From contig CAMJLD010000003.1 in NCBI GenBank assembly GCA_946406645.1, forward strand, positions 1 to 44,570: a DNA stretch of 44,570 bases. Reading direction: 5' to 3'. The notes under the pieces are model-generated. The model made no database searches and was not told the origin of the DNA. It saw nothing but the letters and a program-made list of their open reading frames with translations. The stretch is from an uncultured Candidatus Saccharibacteria bacterium (GTDB lineage: Bacteria > Patescibacteriota > Saccharimonadia > Saccharimonadales > Saccharimonadaceae). Position numbers and translations under genes: made by a program. This document shows positions 27,452-37,276 of the stretch, in pieces. The stretch's first letter is position 1. Each line of letters begins with the position of its first letter.

Positions 27452-30056
27452 GGTTGGCATACTCGCAGGCATTGCGTTTGCGTCAGCATTTTTTGGTGCC
27501 GCAATCGCCAACACGCCAGAGAGTAACGCCGCCCCAATCACCGACTTTAACGCCGGGAATATTATTGACGACGCCGTCTTTTACAACAAAGACGCGATGA
27601 CTGTTTCGCAAATTCAAGAACACTTAAATAAATACATGCCGGTTTGCGATATGTGGGGTACGGGCGCAGTCGGCAATGGTCGCTACATTAATGGTGTCGC
27701 AATTCCAGCTAGCACCACTCGCGCCGAATATGCCCGATTGAAACGCGAAGCGGGCGACTCACGCTACCACGAACCGCCATATGTTTGCGTGCAGAATTAT
27801 TACGAAAATCCAGAAACACATCGCACGCTTTATGAATCAAAAGGTAAAGTCGAAGAAGGCATGCTTTCTGCTGCGCAGATTATTTACAATGCCGCACAAG
27901 AATATGGGATTAATCCACAGGTTCTACTCGTACTATTAAAAAAGGAGAGCTATGTTTGGGGCGACAACTGGCCGCTCAAATATGAGTACGATACCGTTAT
28001 GGGTTACGCTTGCCCTGACAATGCGCCATGCGACACAAAGTACTACGGTTTTTACAATCAGGTCACGAAGGCGGCCTGGCAATTAAATTATTACCGCGAA
28101 CATATTTATAGCTACAACTATCGTCCATACGCAACAAACTCGATTCTCTACTCCCCTACTGCGAGCTGCGGCCGCAAGTCGGTTTATCTCGAAAACATTG
28201 CGACAACTTCGCTTTATATTTACACGCCATACACGCCAAATGATGGCGCGCTCAGAAACTATCCAGGCACCGCAGAATGCGGATCGTATGGCAACCGTAA
28301 TTTCTATATGTATTTCAAAGAATGGTTTGGCGATACGCATAATATTAGTGCGACAAAAGCCACGCTCCAAAATGGCAAATATTATCTTTACGATAATTCG
28401 ACCGTCTTCAAAGCAACGCAAAATTCTGACGGCACATATTATTTCAAAAACACGCAGACCGGCTTAATGCTCGCTGCTTCGAGTGAAGCCGTAAACGTCG
28501 ATACTACTGTCATAGAGGCTGCCGCGAACAACGCGACGAAGGCGCAAAAATGGTATGTTTACGCGCTCGGTAATGGCCTGTACAATCTTGCTTCTGCCGC
28601 CAATCCATCATTTGTAATTGCAACAAAAGACAATGCAATGATGCTCAATGTGTATGGTAACGCTGCGGCAAAATCAATGCGCATCATTCCAATAAATGAG
28701 AGCGGCGTGGCTGACGGCGACTATTATATTCTCAGCTCGATTAATAAGACTTACCGGGTCGATGTGGCCGGCAATAATAGCGGCAATGGCACAAATATCC
28801 AGGTCTGGTCCGCGAACGATTCGGGCGCACAATTATTCACCATTTCTTATGACAAAAATAGCGGGTTCTACAGAATCAAACACAAGAGCTCTGGCCGTTC
28901 AGTGGACGTTTCTGGCGCAGTTGCAAGCAATCACAGGAACATCCAAATTTACGACGATAATGATTCGTGTGCGCAACGCTGGGCGATCGTGAAGACTGCG
29001 AATGGTTATGAATTCTATAGCGCCTGCGATCTTTCTTATGCGTTCGACATGAATGGAACGATTGGTAATGGCGCCAATATTTCCCTATGGGTGGCGGAGC
29101 ATAGCGCAGCGCAGAGATGGCTAATTGAGCCGGCTACGCAAAATACACAGGCCGCGCCTGTCCAAGTTTTGCCGAATGGCAATTATGTGCTGACTTCAAA
29201 AGTACGCAGTAGCTACTCGATTGATATTCCTGGCGTGAATGCCTATGCGGGCGCAAACTTATGGATGTGGGACAGAAACGGCGTAGATGGTCAGATTTTT
29301 ACGATTACATATAACTCACAAAAAGACGCTTATACTATCAAGACAATCGTCGGAAACTATTATCTCGATTTGTCTGGTGGAAACGCAAAGAACGGTACGA
29401 ACGTTCAGCTTTGGACGCCAAACACGAGCTGCGCAGAGCTTTGGAAGATTGAGAAGAATAGTGATGGTAGCTATTCCCTCTATAGCACCTGCGGCACAAA
29501 TTTTGCGCTCGACGTGAATGGCGGCTGGTCCGGCAATGGTACTAATCTCCAAATCTGGCAGCGCAATAATCTCGCTCCGCAAAAATGGGATATTACAAAG
29601 GTCGAAAACGCCGCAATTATTTCAAACGGTAATTACGTGATTACTTCGAAAGTTCGCAACAACTACGCTATTGATATTCCCGGAGTGAATGCTTATTCGG
29701 GCGCAAACCTGTGGATGTGGGATAAAAATGGCGTGAATGGCCAAACCTTCACTTCCATTTACAATGCGCAAAACAATACATATAGCTTCAAGAGTTCTAT
29801 TAGCGATCTCTACCTCGATTTGTCTGGCGGAAACGCAAAGAACGGCACGAACGTCCAGCTTTGGGCCCGCAATACGAGCTGCGCTCAGTCCTGGAAGGTA
29901 GAAAGAAATGGCGATGGAAGCTATTCATTATATAGTACTTGCGGAACGAATTATGCACTTGATGTGACTGGCGGTTGGGCTGGCAATGGTACTAATCTTC
30001 AAATCTGGCAGCGCAACAACCTCAATCCTCAGAAGTGGATTTTTACAAAGAAGTAA
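27423..30056 (+). CDS. Secreted lysozyme/transglycosylase-like protein with C-terminal ricin-type beta-trefoil lectin repeats
   Basis: GTG start; signal peptide; AAQEYGINPQVLLVLLKKES (catalytic-Glu-like, lytic transglycosylase/glucosaminidase style); repeated QXW-like motifs (CAQRW, AAQRW, APQKW, CAQSW, NPQKW). Confidence 0.85.
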   Translation: MRRRVTRWNKVGILAGIAFASAFFGAAIANTPESNAAPITDFNAGNIIDDAVFYNKDAMTVSQIQEHLNKYMPVCDMWGTGAVGNGRYINGVAIPASTTRAEYARLKREAGDSRYHEPPYVCVQNYYENPETHRTLYESKGKVEEGMLSAAQIIYNAAQEYGINPQVLLVLLKKESYVWGDNWPLKYEYDTVMGYACPDNAPCDTKYYGFYNQVTKAAWQLNYYREHIYSYNYRPYATNSILYSPTASCGRKSVYLENIATTSLYIYTPYTPNDGALRNYPGTAECGSYGNRNFYMYFKEWFGDTHNISATKATLQNGKYYLYDNSTVFKATQNSDGTYYFKNTQTGLMLAASSEAVNVDTTVIEAAANNATKAQKWYVYALGNGLYNLASAANPSFVIATKDNAMMLNVYGNAAAKSMRIIPINESGVADGDYYILSSINKTYRVDVAGNNSGNGTNIQVWSANDSGAQLFTISYDKNSGFYRIKHKSSGRSVDVSGAVASNHRNIQIYDDNDSCAQRWAIVKTANGYEFYSACDLSYAFDMNGTIGNGANISLWVAEHSAAQRWLIEPATQNTQAAPVQVLPNGNYVLTSKVRSSYSIDIPGVNAYAGANLWMWDRNGVDGQIFTITYNSQKDAYTIKTIVGNYYLDLSGGNAKNGTNVQLWTPNTSCAELWKIEKNSDGSYSLYSTCGTNFALDVNGGWSGNGTNLQIWQRNNLAPQKWDITKVENAAIISNGNYVITSKVRNNYAIDIPGVNAYSGANLWMWDKNGVNGQTFTSIYNAQNNTYSFKSSISDLYLDLSGGNAKNGTNVQLWARNTSCAQSWKVERNGDGSYSLYSTCGTNYALDVTGGWAGNGTNLQIWQRNNLNPQKWIFTKK
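29174..30053 (+). repeat. Two ~450-bp in-frame tandem copies of a ricin-lectin unit
   Basis: GATTTGTCTGGYGGAAACGCAAAGAACGGYACGAACGTYCAGCTTTGG occurs near 29367 and 29817 (offset 450 bp); protein copies NGNYVLTSKVRSSYSIDIPGVNAYAGANLWMWD / NGNYVITSKVRNNYAIDIPGVNAYSGANLWMWD. Confidence 0.9.
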
Positions 30057-30077
30057 TCTGTTGTTATACTAATAAAT

Positions 30078-31178
30078 ATGCAATTTGATGCTTTTATTAG
30101 TGCCGTTATTTATGTGTCGACTTTTTTGACGGCCGGCGCCTGTGCGTATTTTGGCATCAAATATAAAAAGGTATCTTTGAAGATTCTCGCTATCGTACTG
30201 CCACTAATTCTTGCAACTTTTCGATACAGCACTGGCACCGATACCCTAACCTACAGACAGTTCTATGCGGATATTGGAAACGAGTCTTTTGCGGCGTCAT
30301 GGTCGCGCGTGTTGCTTGGCGCAATGGAGCCAGTCATCGTGCTCATCGCGAAGCTCGGTAATGCCCTGCATCTCGACGCATCATTTATGTTCGGCGTGTT
30401 CGCATTAATCACGCTTATCTTCCTATATGCGACCGCGAAGAATTTCACGAAGAGCCGCGTGTGGATTTTCTATACCGCGATGCTCTTCTTTATCTTCCCA
30501 GAAAGCCTAAATATTATGCGCCAAATCGCCGCCGTGAGCGTGCAGGCCTATGTGCTTAGCTACATCTTCCGCAATTTCCGCGATAAGCGAAAAACGAATG
30601 TTTGGCTCTGCGTCCTACTCACTATTTTTGCCGCTACGCTTCACTACTCTTCAATTCTGCTCATTCCGGTTTTGTTCTTACCGATTCTCGCGCGTAAGGT
30701 ACCAACACGCAGCTTAATCCTCATCCTCGGGGCGCTCGCGGCCGTGTGCGTCTTTGCATACCCACATCTTCTCGCAATGATTGGTAGTATTGGGATCGTT
30801 TCAGAAAAACATCTCGAAACATTTGCGGCGACCGACGGATCAATTATTAACGTAAAGTTTTTCTTGTCGCTCATTATGGCAATCGTATTCTTCATTAATT
30901 ATCGTCGCACGAAAAATCTGCGCGATAAAAATCTCGGAATCATTTTGCTGGGCGGTACGGTTTATTCGTCGGTCGGCTTTTATTCAGGCTACTTAGGCCG
31001 TCTCGCGATTCTCTTCTGGGTCTTTATTATCGTTTCTATTGTCGAGATGGTTTGGCAAATCTTTGAAAAAGACCGCGACAGAATCAGCGTAATTATAGCT
31101 GCGTGCGCGATCTATTTCGTCCTGTATTTTTCGCTACTTGGTTTCAACGCGATTGCGTTGTACGATTTCGCAATTTAG
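30078..31178 (+). CDS. EpsG-like polysaccharide polymerase/membrane protein
   Basis: 366 aa multi-TM; FRYSTGTDTLTYRQFYADIG near N-term, FPESLNIMRQIAAVSVQAYVLSYI (EpsG-style NxxRQ). Confidence 0.8.
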   Translation: MQFDAFISAVIYVSTFLTAGACAYFGIKYKKVSLKILAIVLPLILATFRYSTGTDTLTYRQFYADIGNESFAASWSRVLLGAMEPVIVLIAKLGNALHLDASFMFGVFALITLIFLYATAKNFTKSRVWIFYTAMLFFIFPESLNIMRQIAAVSVQAYVLSYIFRNFRDKRKTNVWLCVLLTIFAATLHYSSILLIPVLFLPILARKVPTRSLILILGALAAVCVFAYPHLLAMIGSIGIVSEKHLETFAATDGSIINVKFFLSLIMAIVFFINYRRTKNLRDKNLGIILLGGTVYSSVGFYSGYLGRLAILFWVFIIVSIVEMVWQIFEKDRDRISVIIAACAIYFVLYFSLLGFNAIALYDFAI

Positions 31179-32266
31179 ATTTCGGTTTCGAGTGCCTTCT
31201 TGATGACGTCGTCCATGTCGTAGTACTTATACTCGGCTAGGCGGCCGCCGAAGATGACATTCTTTTCTTTGGCTGCGAGCGCGCGATATTTTTCGGCAAG
31301 CTCATTATTCTTCGCATCATTAATAACGTAGTAGGCTTCTTTTTTCGGATCGTCCCAGTCGTCTGGATACTCGAACGTGATGATTGTTTTTGGCGATTCG
31401 GTCGATTCAAAATGTTTGTGCTCGATAACGCGAGTGTAGTCGACTTCGTGACCAGTGTAGTTCACGACGGCACAGCCTTGATAGTTTTCTTCGTCGAGCG
31501 TCTTCGTTTCAAAGCGAAGCGAGCGATATTCGAGATGGCCATATTTAAAGCCGAAATACTCGTCAATCATGCCAGTGTAGACAATTGTTTTCGCCTGCTT
31601 GCGATACTCGTCGGCGTTATCGAAGAAATTAGTGTCGAGGCGAACCTCTACGCCCTCAAGCATTTTTTCGACAAGCTTGGTATAGCCGCCAATCGGAATG
31701 CCCTGGTAGCGATCATTAAAGTAGTTGTTGTCATAGATAAAACGTACTGGGAGACGCTTGATGATGTCTGCTGGAAGGTCCTTACAGTCACGGTGCCACT
31801 GCTTCTCGGTATAGCCCTTAATGAGCTTCTCGTAGATACTGCGGCCGACAAGCGAGATTGCCTGCTCTTCGAGATTCTTTGGTTCTTTACCTGCCATTTC
31901 CTGGCGTTCCTCGTCGATGCGAGCCTTAGCTTCAGCTGGCGTAAAGACATCTGGCCAAATTTTGCTAAAGGTATTCATGTTGAAAGGCATGTTGTAGATT
32001 TCATTACCAATGCGAGCAACTGGCGAATTGGTATAACGATTAAATTCGACGAGCGAATTTACAAAATCCCAAACGTCTTTATAGTCGGTATGAAAAATAT
32101 GCGCACCATATTTATGGACATTGATTCCGTCAACGTTTTCCGTGTAGACGTTACCCGCAATATGATTACGTTTGTCAATAACGAGCACTTTCTTGCCCTG
32201 CTGCTTGGCGCGATAAGCAATTGTTGCTCCAAATAGACCTGCGCCCACAATGATATAATCGTACAT
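31175..32266 (-). CDS. glf: UDP-galactopyranose mutase
   Basis: YDYIIVGAGLFGATIAYRAKQQGKKVLVIDKRNHIAGNVYTE; YGAHIFHTDYKDVWDFVN; GYTEKQWHRDCKDLPADIIKRLPVR. Confidence 0.97.
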   Translation of the reverse strand: MYDYIIVGAGLFGATIAYRAKQQGKKVLVIDKRNHIAGNVYTENVDGINVHKYGAHIFHTDYKDVWDFVNSLVEFNRYTNSPVARIGNEIYNMPFNMNTFSKIWPDVFTPAEAKARIDEERQEMAGKEPKNLEEQAISLVGRSIYEKLIKGYTEKQWHRDCKDLPADIIKRLPVRFIYDNNYFNDRYQGIPIGGYTKLVEKMLEGVEVRLDTNFFDNADEYRKQAKTIVYTGMIDEYFGFKYGHLEYRSLRFETKTLDEENYQGCAVVNYTGHEVDYTRVIEHKHFESTESPKTIITFEYPDDWDDPKKEAYYVINDAKNNELAEKYRALAAKEKNVIFGGRLAEYKYYDMDDVIKKALETEI

Positions 32267-32268
32267 TT

Positions 32269-33729
32269 TTATCCTTTCTTTTTAACTAATCCAAGTTTGT
32301 TGCCGATGAGGGAGAGATTTTCAAAGAGAAATGCATCGCGCGTCAAAAGAAGCACGACGCCATAGACCACGACACCGACGCTGGTCTGAATGAGGGTGTT
32401 TGCGACGGTAGGAGCTGGCATGTAGTGGCGCAGGACAAGCAAAACAACAAACATCACGACGCCAGCAATGAGGTAGTTTTTGAAGCCTTTTAGAATCTTG
32501 CCAAAGCTGAGATATTTGCGCGAGAAAATAATAAACATGATTGTGATTGCGGTTTCAGCAATAATGGTGCCGATGGCGGCGCCAATACTGGCGAATTGTG
32601 GGATGAGAATGAGGTTTGCAACGAGATTTAGCCCTGCCCCAACCCAAAGTGCAACGGCGTTCTGAACGCGCTTGCCGCATGGCAAGAGACATTGGATGCC
32701 GAGACAGTTACTCATCGTAATAATGAAGATAATTGGCGCGCAAATTGGCATGAGAGTCTGGACTTTTTCGTAGCCCGGACCATAGAACCACTGCGAGAAA
32801 GCGGGGCCAACCGCAATGAGGCCTAGGGTCATAGGAATCGAAAGCGCGAAGACGAAGTGAAGCGACTTTGCTAGGCGGTCCTTAATCTCAGCCACGGAGC
32901 CTTTTTTGTAGAGATAGGCCATGCGCGGGGCCACGACAATGTTCAGCGAGGTAATAAGCGTCATAACAATGCTTGTGATGCGATATGACTGTTCGTAATA
33001 GCCATTCTCGACTTGGCTGCCCGTGATGAGGCCAAGCATCGTTTTATCGAGTACGGTATAGATTTGTACTGCAATTTGCGGCAGAAAATATAATATCGTG
33101 TCTTTCCAGTATTTGAAGACTTGAATCTCGCGGAGCTTCGGACGCTTGTCTGCGACCTTTTTGTAGCTAACCCACATAATAGTTGCCGACAGCATACAGG
33201 AGGCGCCATTTAGTACAATGTAAATAATCAAGTCGTCTGGAGTGTGCACGAAGAGGAAGATGGCGAGCGTGAAGAAGAGTTTCGTAAGAATGTTGCGAAT
33301 CGAAATGCTCTTATATTCCTCGAGACCCTGAAAGAGCCAAGTGCAGTCAATGACGGCGGCAAGCAAATTAATCGTTAGGACGCCCTGGAAGAGCGAATAT
33401 TTGCTAAATAACAGCGTGTATGTTACATAGCACGCAATTGAAATAAAGCCAATTAATAGCTGATAACTGTAGAGATTCCAAAATATTTTCGTATATTTTT
33501 TACGATCATCACGATGCATTGCGATTTCGCGTTGGCCAAAGCTGGCGATACCGATGTTGGCCGCCAAAATGAAGTAGGACACATTCGACAAGGTATAGGA
33601 ATAAATGCCAACACCCTCAACGCCAAGCACGCGGGCGAGATATGGTGCGGTGATAAGCGGGATAATAACTACAAGTATCTGGTAGATGAGGTTATAAATG
33701 TAGTTTTTCTTGATACTTTTCGGCTTCAT
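32269..33729 (-). CDS. Polysaccharide flippase (Wzx/MATE-like oligosaccharide exporter)
   Basis: NYIYNLIYQILVVIIPLITAPYLARVLGVEGVGIYSYTLS; multi-TM. Confidence 0.93.
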   Translation of the reverse strand: MKPKSIKKNYIYNLIYQILVVIIPLITAPYLARVLGVEGVGIYSYTLSNVSYFILAANIGIASFGQREIAMHRDDRKKYTKIFWNLYSYQLLIGFISIACYVTYTLLFSKYSLFQGVLTINLLAAVIDCTWLFQGLEEYKSISIRNILTKLFFTLAIFLFVHTPDDLIIYIVLNGASCMLSATIMWVSYKKVADKRPKLREIQVFKYWKDTILYFLPQIAVQIYTVLDKTMLGLITGSQVENGYYEQSYRITSIVMTLITSLNIVVAPRMAYLYKKGSVAEIKDRLAKSLHFVFALSIPMTLGLIAVGPAFSQWFYGPGYEKVQTLMPICAPIIFIITMSNCLGIQCLLPCGKRVQNAVALWVGAGLNLVANLILIPQFASIGAAIGTIIAETAITIMFIIFSRKYLSFGKILKGFKNYLIAGVVMFVVLLVLRHYMPAPTVANTLIQTSVGVVVYGVVLLLTRDAFLFENLSLIGNKLGLVKKKG

Positions 33730-33775
33730 TGATATTCTCTTATTTTACCATAGCTCAGCTGTTATAATAAGGGGT

Positions 33776-34681
33776 ATGACCAGTAAGACCGTAGGCACTA
33801 TCGTAGTGACATTTAACCGCAAAAAGATGCTCAAAGAATGCATCGAAAACCTTTTGCTACAGAGCTATAAAAACCAGGAAATCCTTATTATCGACAATGC
33901 CAGCACAGATGGCACAAAAGAATACATCGAGAAGCTGATTGATGACAAAAAAGTCTTCTACTTTAATACCGGCAAGAATATCGGTGGCGCTGGTGGCTTC
34001 AATTATGGCATCCGCGAAGCAATGAAGCGCGGCTACGACTATCTCTGGTTAATGGATGACGATACTATTGCTGACGACAAGAATGCCCTCAAAATTCTCG
34101 TCGAAAAAGCAGCCTATCTCAAAGACGACTTCTCTTTCCTCGCCGGTCTCGTAAAATGGACTGACGGCGGACTCTGCGCTATGAATATTCCGAAACTTGA
34201 CGAGCATGGCTGGCATGATAAGTACGAGCTATTTAAGGAAGAAATCGTTCCAATCGAGACATCAACCTTTGTTTCTTTCTTTGCAAACGCGAAGATCGTA
34301 AAGAAAGCTGGGCTCCCTATTAAAGATTTCTTTATTTACGGTGACGACTGGGAATATAGCCTGCGCATGCGCCAGTATGCACAGCCATACATGGTCACTA
34401 ATTCGTTCGTCACGCACAAGATGGCCGTCAACTCGAATGCTAGCATCGTAGAATGCCCTGCTGAGCGCATTAAGCGCTGCTATTATGATTATCGAAATCA
34501 GGGCTATGTCATCCGTAAATACGGCAAAAAGAAAGACAAGATGCGTCGCAAATATTTGTATTTTGCCTTTGTCTGGAATATTCTCCGTCGCTCAGAAAAT
34601 AAGCGCCTGAAGCGCCTGCATACGCTCAATAAAGGTTACTTCAAAGGTATGTTTTTCAATCCAAAGATCGAAAAATTATAA
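33776..34681 (+). CDS. Glycosyltransferase family 2, GlfT/rhamnosyltransferase-like
   Basis: VGTIVVTFNRKKMLKECIENLLLQSYKNQEILIIDNASTDGTKEYI; NIGGAGGFNYGIREAMKRGYDYLWLMDDDT. Confidence 0.9.
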   Translation: MTSKTVGTIVVTFNRKKMLKECIENLLLQSYKNQEILIIDNASTDGTKEYIEKLIDDKKVFYFNTGKNIGGAGGFNYGIREAMKRGYDYLWLMDDDTIADDKNALKILVEKAAYLKDDFSFLAGLVKWTDGGLCAMNIPKLDEHGWHDKYELFKEEIVPIETSTFVSFFANAKIVKKAGLPIKDFFIYGDDWEYSLRMRQYAQPYMVTNSFVTHKMAVNSNASIVECPAERIKRCYYDYRNQGYVIRKYGKKKDKMRRKYLYFAFVWNILRRSENKRLKRLHTLNKGYFKGMFFNPKIEKL

Positions 34682-35680
34682 GTGCTTATAGCGCATCTTT
34701 AGATAGAACGCAAATAGATGGACTAAAACCGCGTTGCCGCCCAAAGTGACGCGGTATTTTTTGTCTTCTTTTAGCTCGTTAAAAATCTTCGGGTATTTCT
34801 TCTGAATCATTTTGAAGAGTTGCTTCGCGTCGCGGGCCATGTGTTTCTCGTGGGCGAGCAAAATGAAGTCAAAATGGTTAATAATGAAGCCAGAAATCTG
34901 AAGCGCGAGATAATGATGAATGTTTGGCGAGAGTTTCGGCGCAGCATCCTTATAGAAAGCTAAAATATGTTCGAGAATTTCGTGATGGCGACCACGGTTA
35001 GTGCGCATTTTGTCGGGACTGATGCTCTGCCCAGCTACCGCAACACGGTAGACATAAATATCTAGATCATAGTAAACAGCCGTCTGGATATAAGGCGTCG
35101 GATAAAAAGTAAATTCCGCATCTGTATAATAGCCGGCATCGAGTTTAACATGCTTCTTGACGATGCTCGTTCGGAAGGTAGAGTGGTGCATGCGAATTGG
35201 CGGATTATAGCGATACCAATACTCCTCAAACTTGAAGACTTCGCCGGTTGGCATATCGAGAATTTTGACTGGTTTTTGAAGTTCATTCTTTACGTTGTGA
35301 TATTGAACATAGTTCGTGAATGCCACGTCAACGTCAACCTCTTTTAGGTATTCGACGAATTTAACAAAATTCTTCGTAATCACCCAGTCGTCGCCGTCGA
35401 CGAGGCGAAGATATTTGCCGGTAGCATGCTGGATGCCAGTATTGGTTGCGGCACCTGCGCCGCCGTTTTTCTGGCGAATAAGCTTGACGGTTTTTGGATA
35501 TTTCTTGCAGAATTTTTCCGTGCGAGCGGCAGTATCGTCGGTCGATCCGTCATCAACGACGACAATCTCGACATCATCGAGAATTTTTTCGTCACAAAGA
35601 GATTTCAAACAATCGTCAATCATGCTGCCGCGATTATAGGCAGCAACGACAACCGAAAGAATCTTTTTGCTAGCGGCCAT
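34676..35680 (-). CDS. Glycosyltransferase family 2
   Basis: ILSVVVAAYNRGSMIDDCLKSL; EIVVVDDGSTDDTAARTEKF; GGAGAATNTGIQHATGKYLRLVDGDDW. Confidence 0.93.
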   Translation of the reverse strand: MAASKKILSVVVAAYNRGSMIDDCLKSLCDEKILDDVEIVVVDDGSTDDTAARTEKFCKKYPKTVKLIRQKNGGAGAATNTGIQHATGKYLRLVDGDDWVITKNFVKFVEYLKEVDVDVAFTNYVQYHNVKNELQKPVKILDMPTGEVFKFEEYWYRYNPPIRMHHSTFRTSIVKKHVKLDAGYYTDAEFTFYPTPYIQTAVYYDLDIYVYRVAVAGQSISPDKMRTNRGRHHEILEHILAFYKDAAPKLSPNIHHYLALQISGFIINHFDFILLAHEKHMARDAKQLFKMIQKKYPKIFNELKEDKKYRVTLGGNAVLVHLFAFYLKMRYKHL

Positions 35681-36252
35681 TATTTCTCCGAATTATAGTC
35701 GAACTTAATAAATACGCCGATTGCAGCAATAATTAGGGCGCCGAGCGAGGCAATTGCGAGGTAGATAATGCGAGTCTTACCGGTGACGGTTGGGACGCCA
35801 TCGCTTGCCTCCTCGAGGGTCGTGAGGCGGTAGCTATCAGTGTCGCCGAGCACACTCGAAAGGATACCCATTGCGTTGTTATTGATGATGCCAGCATATT
35901 TCTTGGCAGTCTCCGCGTCGTTGGCCGTTACAGTAATCGTAAAGATGCCGCGTGGAGCTTCGATGACAGTATAAGCCGGAATGTCTGCAAGCTCGATTGC
36001 ATCATCTGCCTCGGCAAGAAGCTTCTTGCTAGCAAGATATTCAGCAATCTGAGTATACGGAGAGGTGACGGCGCCGTTGTCGATAGTGGAATTATAGACA
36101 GCAATCTTGGTTGCGGATGTGTACATAACTGGTTTTTTGAATGCAACAAATGCACCAGCACCTGCGCCGAGAACGAGGAAGATAATCAGTACTAGCCAGG
36201 CGTTCTTGAGGGCTTTGAGATAGTTTCTAAAAGTGAATTTTGTTTTTGCCAT
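35680..36252 (-). CDS. Wzz/YveK-like chain-length determinant family membrane protein
   Basis: RNYLKALKNAWLVLIIFLVLGAGAGAFVAFKKPVMYTSATKIAV and C-terminal TM. Confidence 0.8.
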   Translation of the reverse strand: MAKTKFTFRNYLKALKNAWLVLIIFLVLGAGAGAFVAFKKPVMYTSATKIAVYNSTIDNGAVTSPYTQIAEYLASKKLLAEADDAIELADIPAYTVIEAPRGIFTITVTANDAETAKKYAGIINNNAMGILSSVLGDTDSYRLTTLEEASDGVPTVTGKTRIIYLAIASLGALIIAAIGVFIKFDYNSEK

Positions 36253-37259
36253 TATTGCTCCTTTACGTTATTTAGATAATTAATCGTATCGCGCATCGCG
36301 TCGTCGATATTGAGGGCAGTTTGCCAACCTAGTTCGCGCTTTGCTTTGTCGGCGTTTGCCCACATTTCAGCAAGGTCACCAGCACGGCGGCCAGTGATTT
36401 CATATGGGAGCGCTTTGCCGCTTGCCTTTTCGAAGGCCGCAACCATTTCTTTGACAGAAGTTGGCGTACCGGTGCCGAGATTGTAGATTTCGACGCCATT
36501 CTTCATGTGCTCGATAGCGGCTACGTGGCCTTTGGCGAGATCAACGACATGAATATAGTCGCGGCGGCAAGTGCCATCGGCGGTAGGATAGTCGTCGCCA
36601 TAGATGTGGAGCTTATCGATACGCCCCTCAGCGACACGCATAATGATTGGCATGAGATTATTTGGAATACCATTTGGATCTTCACCAATAAGACCCGACT
36701 CGTGTGCGCCAATTGGATTGAAATAGCGAAGAAGCGTAGCCTTAAATTCTGGATCAGCGACGGCATAGTCCTTCATAATTTCTTCAATAAAATACTTTGT
36801 GCGGCCGTATGGGTTCGTAAGATTCATGCCAGTAGTCATCGTCTCAACAAACTCCGGGTTGTCCTGAATACCATAGACGGTGGCAGAAGACGAGAAGACA
36901 ATTTCGTGGACGCCATACTTCTTCATCGCTTCAAGCAAGTTCACCGTACCAGTGATGTTATTGCGATAATAAATGAGCGGTTTCTCTACTGATTCACCAA
37001 CAGCCTTGAGGCCGGCAAAATGAATAACCGTGTCGTAATGCCCTTCACGGAAAATTTCATCAAGTTTTGCCTCATCGAGCAAATCTGCCTCATAAAACTT
37101 TGGCTTCTTGCCAGTGATTTTTTCAATTTGATCAAGAACAGTAATCTTACTATTGAAAAGATTATCAATAATATCTACTTCGTAACCGTTGTTAATAAGC
37201 TCAATAACAGTATGCGAGCCAATATAACCGGTACCACCAGTTGCTAATATTTTCTTCAT
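36252..37259 (-). CDS. galE: UDP-glucose 4-epimerase
   Basis: KKILATGGTGYIGSHTVIELINNGYEVDIIDNL; SSSATVYG; NPYGRTKYFIEEIM; RRDYIHVVDLAKGH. Confidence 0.97.
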   Translation of the reverse strand: MKKILATGGTGYIGSHTVIELINNGYEVDIIDNLFNSKITVLDQIEKITGKKPKFYEADLLDEAKLDEIFREGHYDTVIHFAGLKAVGESVEKPLIYYRNNITGTVNLLEAMKKYGVHEIVFSSSATVYGIQDNPEFVETMTTGMNLTNPYGRTKYFIEEIMKDYAVADPEFKATLLRYFNPIGAHESGLIGEDPNGIPNNLMPIIMRVAEGRIDKLHIYGDDYPTADGTCRRDYIHVVDLAKGHVAAIEHMKNGVEIYNLGTGTPTSVKEMVAAFEKASGKALPYEITGRRAGDLAEMWANADKAKRELGWQTALNIDDAMRDTINYLNNVKEQ

Positions 37260-37276
37260 AGATATATTATATCAGT

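Noticed and set aside
29174-30053. CRISPR-like or intergenic repeat
   Set aside because: Repeats are 450 bp, in-frame and protein-coding (ricin-lectin units).
31412-32236. 274-aa plus-strand ORF
   Set aside because: Fully antisense to glf; composition typical of a shadow ORF.
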